DNA of 5,353 nucleotides from contig CAYSWH010000057.1 in assembly GCA_964434775.1 (NCBI GenBank), forward strand, positions 1-5,353, written 5' to 3'. The notes under the pieces are model-generated. The model was not told the origin of the DNA. It did not search any database and saw nothing but the letters and a program-made list of their open reading frames with translations. Of the stretch, positions 1-5,182 are shown one piece after another. Both the position numbers and the translations under genes were made by a program. The DNA comes from CAYSWH01 sp964434775 (GTDB lineage: Bacteria > Patescibacteriota > JACMRA01). Numbering within the stretch: position 1 is the stretch's first letter; every line of letters begins with the position of its first letter.

Positions 1-465
1 CAGTAGGTTTATCCAAACGGAGAGAATAATATTGATTAAATCATTGAGATTAGTAAATAATAAAGGTAGAACAAAAACAGGAATAAACGATAAAAACAAA
101 ATAAAAACTGCCTTGGAAGTAAACTTTGGCTTCTTTATTTTTTTGCTGACAATAAGATAAAATACACCAAAAGCTTCAACTCCTAGAATCAAATAAAAGG
201 TCCAGTTGGTGATTTGGAAAAATAAGCCGGAAGAAGGAGATTGAAAAAATCCTGCTATAATAAGTAATAGAAGTGAAAAAAGACGTAAAACCAAGAAAGA
301 TGAAACTAGATATTCCAAAGATTCTTTGGTTCTTAGAAAATCAACCATTTTGTCGAGCCGATATTCTTTACGTTGCCAAATATAGATATACTTTAGCAGA
401 TCTTTAATTGCTATTACCGCCAAAAAAAATATCAGAATTACTCTTGCCGCATCAACTTCAGGCAT
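1..465 (-). CDS. Multi-pass membrane protein, N-terminal 155 residues; likely membrane-anchored Mur ligase (MurF-like) of CPR type, cut by window edge
   Basis: Reading the minus strand from ATG at 465 gives 155 codons without a stop to position 1, so the C-terminal part lies outside. Hydrophobic segments lie at about residues 7-28, 53-73, 87-107 and 119-138, with a fifth beginning near 142. A charged loop after the first helix reads WQRKEYRLDKM (residues 30-40). From memory of the family, this kind of loop after a first helix occurs in MurF-like UDP-MurNAc-tripeptide D-Ala-D-Ala ligases of Patescibacteria, which carry an N-terminal membrane domain before the ATP-binding Mur ligase core. That would place it in the last cytoplasmic step of peptidoglycan precursor synthesis. 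No ligase motif (such as the GxxGKT/S P-loop) is visible here, so the assignment is inference. The start ATG overlaps the TGA of the upstream hydrolase gene (ATGCCTGA, 8 bp). No Shine-Dalgarno is visible, so translation is probably coupled. It could instead be an unrelated polytopic protein. Coding is secure; function is moderate at best. Confidence 0.7.
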   Translation of the reverse strand, partial: MPEVDAARVILIFFLAVIAIKDLLKYIYIWQRKEYRLDKMVDFLRTKESLEYLVSSFLVLRLFSLLLLIIAGFFQSPSSGLFFQITNWTFYLILGVEAFGVFYLIVSKKIKKPKFTSKAVFILFLSFIPVFVLPLLFTNLNDLINIILSVWINLL

Positions 466-1261
466 AAAACTTTTGAATTATTTTTCTATGTATTTCTTTA
501 GCTACATAAAGATGCAAGCCGTGATTAACCTCAGGAAAAGTAACCAACTCGGAATTAGTAAGGCCGGATTTAACTTTTTTTGCATCGGCAATAGGAGTCA
601 TTTTATCGTTTTCACCCCAAAAGATTAAGGTGTTCTGTTTAATTTTAGGTAAATAAAATTGCAAATCTTCTCTAATTATTTTCTCCATAACTTCTTTCAT
701 GATGCCTTCCACTTGATAATAATCTTTAGAGCCGAAGCTGCTATACCAAATTTTTTTAAAGAATGCCTTGAACTGGTTTAATAGAGGTAATTTCATTGAA
801 TTATTACCTATTTTAGTAATTTGTTCAATGGTTTTTTGAGACGTACTTTTTTGACGATTTCTTACTATTGCCGGAGCACAAAGAACCAAATTCTGAATAC
901 CACGATCTTTTATGGCCATCCAACCTGCAACTGCCCCCCCAAAAGAATGGCCGACTAAAGTCACATTATTATAGCTATCCATCGAAAAAATATCTTTCAT
1001 AAAACCGAGGATAAAATCAGCAAAGTCTTCGGCCGACCAAACATTTTCCGGAGAATCGCTATTACCTAAACCCGGTAAATCAGGTGCCAAGATATAAAAT
1101 CTATCAGAGTCAAACTTCTGAATAAAGTCCTCCCAACTTATAGCGCCTCTGGCAGTCCACCCGTGTAAAATAATTATAAGACTTGTAGACTCCACTTTAC
1201 CATATTCTCTATAGAAAATCTTTTTGTTGTTGTATTCTAAAAAATTACTTATAATTTCCAT
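458..1261 (-). CDS. Alpha/beta hydrolase fold protein (serine hydrolase)
   Basis: This 267-residue protein has a complete alpha/beta hydrolase fold signature. An oxyanion-hole HGW lies at residues 33-35 and the strand/turn DLPGLGNSD at 61-69. The nucleophile elbow GHSFGG is at 104-109, with Ser106 as nucleophile. Asp219 in WGENDKMTP and His247 in NHGLH complete the catalytic triad. Length is normal for single-domain members, there is no signal peptide or membrane segment, and it is probably cytoplasmic. A cap domain rich in Lys and aromatic residues spans about 135-205. The family covers esterases, lipases, haloalkane dehalogenases and C-C hydrolases; substrate cannot be read from sequence. 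The gene is followed, with an 8-bp overlap, by the putative membrane Mur ligase gene, so the two are almost certainly co-transcribed. A cell-envelope role is suggested only by that linkage. A weak GGA lies about 12 nt before the ATG. An exact TATAAT hexamer on the minus strand at 1396-1391 is a possible -10. Confidence 0.93.
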   Translation of the reverse strand: MEIISNFLEYNNKKIFYREYGKVESTSLIIILHGWTARGAISWEDFIQKFDSDRFYILAPDLPGLGNSDSPENVWSAEDFADFILGFMKDIFSMDSYNNVTLVGHSFGGAVAGWMAIKDRGIQNLVLCAPAIVRNRQKSTSQKTIEQITKIGNNSMKLPLLNQFKAFFKKIWYSSFGSKDYYQVEGIMKEVMEKIIREDLQFYLPKIKQNTLIFWGENDKMTPIADAKKVKSGLTNSELVTFPEVNHGLHLYVAKEIHRKIIQKFYA

Positions 1262-1468
1262 CGATATTAGATTTCCAGGTTAATATTAAGCAAAGGTATT
1301 AAAAAAAAATTAGCAATCTAACCGATTTAGTCAATCATTTTTCTTCAACCCCAGTTTTTTTACAAGAAAATTGGTGGAAGAGACGGATTTATTATACCTA
1401 CAATTTTGAAAATTAGGCGAAAAGACTTTCCTTGACTATTTTTTTTCAAACAGCCACAAAATATTTAT
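1262..1468. promoter_or_regulatory. Divergent intergenic region with candidate promoters for the hydrolase operon and the aminopeptidase gene
   Basis: This 207-bp AT-rich gap lies between two divergent genes, so promoters for both are expected. On the minus strand, positions 1396-1391 read TATAAT exactly, but no convincing -35 lies 16-18 bp upstream. On the plus strand, TTGGTG (1371-1376) is followed after 17 bp by TATACC (1394-1399), about 70 nt before the aminopeptidase ATG. TTGACT (1432-1437) with CAAAAT (1457-1462) at a 19-bp spacing is an alternative that would put transcription start almost on the ATG at 1469, giving a leaderless mRNA. A 10-bp palindrome TTAATATTAA sits at 1280-1289. 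All hexamer assignments are by eye. No RNA gene or terminator hairpin was seen. Confidence 0.3.
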
Positions 1469-2803
1469 ATGCAAAACAATTATGTTCCACACCCCGAACT
1501 AATGAAGAGAAGGAACAAGTTGTCTAAAACTTTGCCGAAATCATCTTTAATTCTTATACTTTCAAACAGTCGCCAAATAAGAAACGGTAAGGACATCGAA
1601 CATGAATTTAGACAAAATAGCGACTTATGGTATTTTACAGGTATAAATCAAACTGATTGTGCTTACTTGATGATAAAAAACAGCTCCGGAGAGGTAGAAG
1701 ACTTTATTTATATTCAGGAGCAAAACCCGGAACAAAAAATCTGGGCCGGCGAGGCCTTAGACAAAAAAAAAGTCAGAGAGAAATCACTAATTTATAACGT
1801 TTTAGATTTTGAAGATCTTTTGCAGAATTTTTACAAATTATCAAAATCGGCTGACACACTTTATTTTGATATAGTAGGAAGTTACCCGAAGATAAGAAAG
1901 GAGATTCTTGAATCAGCATTTAATAATCATCATCTGCAGACTATCCATAAGGTGGAATCAGCCTCGCAAAAAATTCGCTTGTATAAAAGTGAATGGGAAA
2001 TAAAACAAATGAAGAGAGCGGCCCAAATCACTATAGAATCTCATCTTCAGGGGGTAAGAAGCATGTATTACTCTTTAAATCGAGGGGAAGATTTTTCCGA
2101 ATACGAATTTGAAGCTGTATTGGAATATATTTGGAGAAAAAACAGTTCTGTTTTTGCCTATAGACCAATTGTAGCCGGAGGAGATAACGCTACGACCCTT
2201 CACTACAACAACAATAATTTAAAACTAAATCCCCGTGACCTGGTGCTAGTAGATGCCGGATGTGAATATAATTATTATGCAAGTGACCTTACAAGGGTTT
2301 TTCCGATAAACGGAAAGTTTTCTATTCCTCAAAAAGAGATTTACGAAATTGTTCTTAAAGCCTTAAAAACCGCAACTAGAGCAGCTGCCGGAGACAAAGT
2401 GACGATTAAAGAAATTCATCAGTCAGCAGTTCACGAGATTATTAGCGGATTGCAAGAATTGAAAATAATAAAGAAAAGCTTTGAAGAAATATATGAAAAT
2501 GAATTATATACAAAATATTTTCCTCACGGCACTTTACACTGGCTAGGGCTTGACACCCATGATGTCGGACAACTAAAATCAGGTAATAAAAAATACCTGG
2601 AAAACGGTTTTAAAAATAATATGGCTATAACCATTGAGCCAGGGTTGTACTTTCATTTAGATGACGAATCTGTACCTTTAGAATATCGCGGAATAGGAAT
2701 AAGGCTGGAAGACAACTTAGTCAAAACTTCCGAGGGATTAACTATCTTAACAAGTAAAATGCCAAAAGAAGTTAAAGAGATCGAAAAATTATCTAACCCA
2801 TAA
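1469..2803 (+). CDS. pepP: Xaa-Pro aminopeptidase (peptidase family M24B, PepP type)
   Basis: This 444-residue cytoplasmic metallopeptidase matches the usual length of E. coli PepP (about 440). It releases the N-terminal residue from peptides with proline in second position. The N-terminal AMP_N domain spans about residues 7-140 and includes the typical FRQNSDLWYFTG stretch. The pita-bread catalytic domain follows from about 175. All five dinuclear metal ligands are present: Asp262 (VDAG), Asp273 (ASDLTRVFP), His357 (HGTLHWLGLDTHDVG), Glu390 (TIEPGLY) and Glu414 (IRLEDN). The accessory histidines His245, His353 and His364 are also present, so it should be active. No Shine-Dalgarno precedes the ATG; the preceding bases are A/T-rich. 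The next Met (residue 12) has no better site, and the first Met gives the usual N-terminus. The gene stands alone on its strand and ends in an 11-bp tail-to-tail overlap with the convergent membrane-protein gene. Peptide scavenging would fit an auxotrophic CPR lifestyle, but that is inference. Confidence 0.96.
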   Translation: MQNNYVPHPELMKRRNKLSKTLPKSSLILILSNSRQIRNGKDIEHEFRQNSDLWYFTGINQTDCAYLMIKNSSGEVEDFIYIQEQNPEQKIWAGEALDKKKVREKSLIYNVLDFEDLLQNFYKLSKSADTLYFDIVGSYPKIRKEILESAFNNHHLQTIHKVESASQKIRLYKSEWEIKQMKRAAQITIESHLQGVRSMYYSLNRGEDFSEYEFEAVLEYIWRKNSSVFAYRPIVAGGDNATTLHYNNNNLKLNPRDLVLVDAGCEYNYYASDLTRVFPINGKFSIPQKEIYEIVLKALKTATRAAAGDKVTIKEIHQSAVHEIISGLQELKIIKKSFEEIYENELYTKYFPHGTLHWLGLDTHDVGQLKSGNKKYLENGFKNNMAITIEPGLYFHLDDESVPLEYRGIGIRLEDNLVKTSEGLTILTSKMPKEVKEIEKLSNP

Positions 2804-3467
2804 ACTCCATGCTCTCTAATATCTGTCGAAATTCATCGTCCAAATTATCCGAGTCATTTTCATCAAAAGATAAATAAAACTCATACTTAAAAATACCAAC
2901 AGGCATAACAGCAACTATATTTTTTGACTGGTCGTCAGTACTTGTTGAGTAGACAATACCTTCAAGATCACCTATTTGCATTAATTCACTATCCTCAATG
3001 CCTTTTTCAACAAGCTCATTTTGCAAACCTTCTATTGAATTATTTTCAGAACCGGAAGTAATCAGCACACCAAACTTTTTCTGTTCATCACTCTCAAAAC
3101 CGGCATCCAACATAATACCTTTCTCAGCCTGACTTAGATCCTCATTAATTACTGAATACTTACAGGGTAAATCCAGGGTAAATCCATATTGATCATTCTT
3201 ATACTCAGAAGTACACTCTTCCGATAATGGCCCTTCCCCGTCAGTCTTATCATTTGCTAAAGCTGATCCGTTATCTTGAAATTCTTCGCTTAAAGTTTCA
3301 ATTTCTTTTGTTAAACGGGAATTCTCTTTTGCCAGATTACTATTTTCCATTACCAGGTAGATAATAATCAAAGAAAGAAATAAAAATATTGCGGAGAGAG
3401 CAATCTTTATATATTTTTGGTTTTTGTTATTTTTGGTCATATAAGGATTTGTTACTTGATGAGCCAT
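2793..3467 (-). CDS. Membrane-anchored extracytoplasmic protein of unknown function with coiled-coil linker
   Basis: I do not recognise a named family for this 224-residue protein. A short Lys/Asn-rich cytoplasmic tail (1-19) is followed by one strong transmembrane helix (about 20-40) with positive residues on the N-terminal side, predicting an N-in, C-out anchor. Residues 41-65 (ENSNLAKENSRLTKEI and onward) have coiled-coil character. Residues 66-84 form an acidic, probably flexible linker. The globular domain (about 85-222) opens with EYKNDQYGFTLDLP, resembling the start of PsbP-like or similar small extracytoplasmic domains, where a Tyr-Gly-Phe stretch leads into a beta strand. Its only cysteines, Cys85 and Cys102, flank this opening and could form a disulphide. 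The end is very acidic (DENDSDNLDDEF). The start overlaps the stop of the 52-residue membrane gene by 16 bp, suggesting coupled translation; no Shine-Dalgarno is visible. Met10 is an alternative start. The coding call is firm; the function is unknown. Confidence 0.85.
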   Translation of the reverse strand: MAHQVTNPYMTKNNKNQKYIKIALSAIFLFLSLIIIYLVMENSNLAKENSRLTKEIETLSEEFQDNGSALANDKTDGEGPLSEECTSEYKNDQYGFTLDLPCKYSVINEDLSQAEKGIMLDAGFESDEQKKFGVLITSGSENNSIEGLQNELVEKGIEDSELMQIGDLEGIVYSTSTDDQSKNIVAVMPVGIFKYEFYLSFDENDSDNLDDEFRQILESMEFMG

Positions 3468-3610
3468 TTATGTTGACCCAAATCGACTACAATCCAGTGC
3501 TTGCTTTTATTAAATAAAAAGTATAGCAGAAGTGATAGCGGCACGCTGATCATAAATATCCAAAAGATATCTTGCAATTGATAAAGAAAGTACTCTAGAG
3601 AAAAATTCAT
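3452..3610 (-). CDS. Small single-helix membrane protein, 52 residues, unknown function
   Basis: Translation of the minus strand from ATG at 3610 gives 52 residues ending in TAA at 3454-3452. The protein starts MNFSLEYFLYQLQDIF and has a strongly hydrophobic segment at about residues 15-33 (through ISVPLSLLLYFLF). A polar, aromatic C-terminus (NKSKHWIVVDLGQHKWLIK) follows. No other ATG, GTG or TTG lies between the start and the in-frame upstream TAA at 3643-3641. The last 16 bp overlap the start of the 224-residue gene, and the spacing between that gene and any promoter makes this the first cistron of a two-gene operon. The hydrophobic/basic pattern is that of a genuine small membrane protein, but the ORF is short and could be chance. 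No homologue is recognised. Confidence rests on orientation, overlap and composition. Confidence 0.6.
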   Translation of the reverse strand: MNFSLEYFLYQLQDIFWIFMISVPLSLLLYFLFNKSKHWIVVDLGQHKWLIK

Positions 3611-3688
3611 AATTATAATTATTGATTGTTTGATGGGTGTTTAAAATTAAGCTTACTATAATTTTTTTATGTGGTCAAAAACGCGACC

Positions 3689-3717
3689 TTGCTAATAATT
3701 AATATTTTAGTTAAAAT
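3689..3717 (+). promoter_or_regulatory. Candidate sigma-70-type promoter for the 185-residue protein gene
   Basis: TTGCTA (3689-3694, four of six matches to TTGACA) is followed after exactly 17 bp by TAAAAT (3712-3717, five of six matches to TATAAT). Transcription would start near 3724, giving a leader of about 25 nt before the ATG at 3750. The -10 overlaps an inverted repeat ATTTTA-GT-TAAAAT (3704-3717). The heptamer TGCTAAT occurs at 3690-3696 and again at 3720-3726, once at the -35 and once near the expected start. In such AT-rich DNA these matches could be chance. Confidence 0.35.
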
Positions 3718-3749
3718 TATGCTAATTTAACGCTATTTCAAAATATTTC

Positions 3750-4307
3750 ATGCCAAACCCGAGAAACAGCAATTCTACCGGCCTCGAAGGCTCCTTCGTG
3801 CCGTCCGCTGAAAGAAGACAATCACCTGAAAAAAGGCAAGAAGTATTGCGGGGAAAACTTGAAGGACTAAAAAAAAGGACTTCCGAAACAGGTACGAAAT
3901 TTAACCAACCTTCCTTAGGGAAAAATTTATCTGAACCTAACCAAGGAAAAATAGCAAAACCGCCGGAGACTCCCACAAACCGCGAGCAAAAATCGGAAAT
4001 ATCTGCTGTGACAAATAAAGAAATCGGCAGCTTTCAAGAAACCAAAGAGAAACAAATTGAAAAACAAGAAGAGAAGGAACAGTTCAGGGAATTTGATCCC
4101 GGCAGAAACACTGGCGGAAATAGGATAAAATTCAGCTCAAAAACCGGAACAAAGAAGAAAAAAGGCAGAAAAGAAAAAGAAGAGCAGAAGGATCCTCTAC
4201 AAGCCAGTAAAGTTTTAAAACAAAAAGGGAAAGTTGTACTTAACGCCAGTGATTATGAAAAGGCTCTCTTTCTAATTTTACAACACTTCCGTCATTCAGA
4301 AGAATAA
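3750..4307 (+). CDS. Hypothetical protein, highly charged and probably disordered, with short C-terminal helix
   Basis: This 185-residue protein matches no family I recognise. It is dominated by Lys, Glu, Gln, Ser and Pro and has almost no hydrophobic core until the end. Residues 20-47 are arginine/lysine-rich with helical potential. Residues 97-112 are a Glu/Lys/Gln repeat-like helix. Residues 133-147 are an extremely basic-acidic block (TKKKKGRKEKEEQK). The only segment that looks folded is about residues 161-182 (VVLNASDYEKALFLILQHF), an amphipathic helix that may be the conserved functional part. There is no signal peptide or membrane segment, so it is probably cytoplasmic; the basic patches would suit RNA, DNA or ribosome contact, but that is speculation. 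No Shine-Dalgarno precedes the ATG. A reasonable promoter lies just upstream. It ends 12 bp before the stop of the convergent phosphatase gene, with no terminator hairpin between. A competing 84-residue minus-strand frame exists in its first half but looks non-coding. Confidence 0.7.
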   Translation: MPNPRNSNSTGLEGSFVPSAERRQSPEKRQEVLRGKLEGLKKRTSETGTKFNQPSLGKNLSEPNQGKIAKPPETPTNREQKSEISAVTNKEIGSFQETKEKQIEKQEEKEQFREFDPGRNTGGNRIKFSSKTGTKKKKGRKEKEEQKDPLQASKVLKQKGKVVLNASDYEKALFLILQHFRHSEE

Positions 4308-4319
4308 GATTAGTTAAGT

Positions 4320-5122
4320 CTATTTTACTAGCAAACCATCCAGCTTGGGAATTGCCTGTTCATGAAGAGCAATCACCTTATAGGTCAGGGCAGGACTCGA
4401 CAAATTTAAATACGACAACGGTTTTCCGGAAGCATCTAAAAGCTTGTATCCGCTTTCCTCTAAAATTAATTTCATGGCAGCAATATCCCACACGTGCACT
4501 TTTGCAGTTACTACCAAATCAAAAATCCCTTGAGCCAAATAAGACAAATTGAGTACAGTAGAACCAATTCTCCGGTAAGTCATCACCTTGAAACTAAGAG
4601 CTTGTAAAATATTTATTTCACTTTGGATATCACCTTTTTCTGAAAGACTGGCTGTTCCAACAATCCAATCATGCATTTCCCTATATCTCGGCATGAGCTT
4701 TTTCTCTTTCTCCGTTTGCGTATTCAGGTAGGCCCCGTCACCTTTGACTGAATGCACAAGTTTGTTGGCAAATACATCCTTAATTACTCCAATGTGAATT
4801 TCTTTATCAATGCAGAAAGCTACCGATATAGCCACAAATGGTATTCCGTAAACAAAATTTTTAGTTCCGTCTATGGGATCTATGATAAATTTGTACTTGC
4901 CTTCAACATTTAACCTCTCCTCTCCGATAAATCCGATATCTTCTTTCTTAAAACCAAGAGAAGACATTTTTTTTAGAATGCCGGTGTGAATAATATCTTG
5001 ACACGCTAAATCCACTTCTGTAATCAAGTCTTTTTTTGAGTCTTTGTATTTTACGCAAATGTCCCTTTCAAATTTACTTTTGATTATTTTATCAGCCTCT
5101 TCGACTGCTTCTATAATAATAT
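4320..5122 (-). pseudogene. Inositol monophosphatase family protein, 5' end removed by an IS insertion
   Basis: The frame encodes a Mg-dependent, Li-sensitive-type sugar/nucleotide phosphatase (IMPase, FBPase or CysQ relatives). Numbering from the first possible start, a TTG at 5027, the GEE metal-binding glutamates are at residues 35-37. Motif DPIDGTKNF is at 50-58 (metal ligands Asp50 and Asp53), GDGAYLN at 96-102, RRIGST at 152-157, and VWDIAA at 179-184 with Asp181. That TTG is not the natural start. The frame continues upstream for 31 more family-like codons (EAVEEADKIIKSKFERD, then KKDLITEVDLA), which supply the first helix. Homology stops at the CAGGG boundary at 5123. In the frame, a TAA appears at 5141-5139 with no ATG, GTG or TTG between. 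About 266 residues remain, close to full family length, so only the start codon and a few residues are gone. Expression would need an ATT start (5117 or 5120) or the truncating TTG. The natural substrate cannot be deduced. Confidence 0.85.
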
Positions 5123-5175
5123 CAGGGCTATCCGATGTTTACCTCTTGACCGGAATCTTACTTGCGGCTCATATT
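5123..5175 (+). repeat. 53-bp exact direct repeat, copy 1 (IS left end)
   Basis: This is identical base for base to 5301-5353, offset by 178 bp. It begins with CAGGG and ends just before the transposase start. The base before the repeat differs between the copies (T at 5122, G at 5300), so the left limit is real at 5123. The right limit is unknown because copy 2 runs off the window. Confidence 0.95.
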
Positions 5176-5182
5176 ATAGTCT

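Noticed and set aside
458..460. TGA recoded as glycine (Gracilibacteria/Absconditabacteria code)
   Set aside because: The hydrolase ends at a TGA at normal family length with the next gene starting there, and no conserved frame in the window contains an internal TGA.
1438..1446. T-run before the aminopeptidase as an intrinsic terminator
   Set aside because: No GC-rich hairpin precedes it and no plus-strand gene ends upstream; it is ordinary AT-rich promoter DNA.
3673..3688. GGTC...GACC inverted repeat as an operator or hairpin
   Set aside because: Arms are only 4 bp with an 8-bp loop, which is expected by chance.
3722..3976. 84-residue minus-strand ORF opposite the first half of the 185-residue gene
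   Set aside because: It lies antisense to a longer frame with its own promoter, has no motif, and its Pro/Ser/Phe-rich composition is what the complement of a Lys/Glu-rich gene gives.
4352..4552. 66-residue plus-strand ORF
   Set aside because: It is entirely antisense to the conserved phosphatase frame that includes the WDIAA motif; no motif or start signal of its own.
5025..5027. TTG as the true start of the phosphatase gene
   Set aside because: Family-like residues continue in frame for 31 codons upstream, including the expected first helix, so this TTG reads as an internal leucine.
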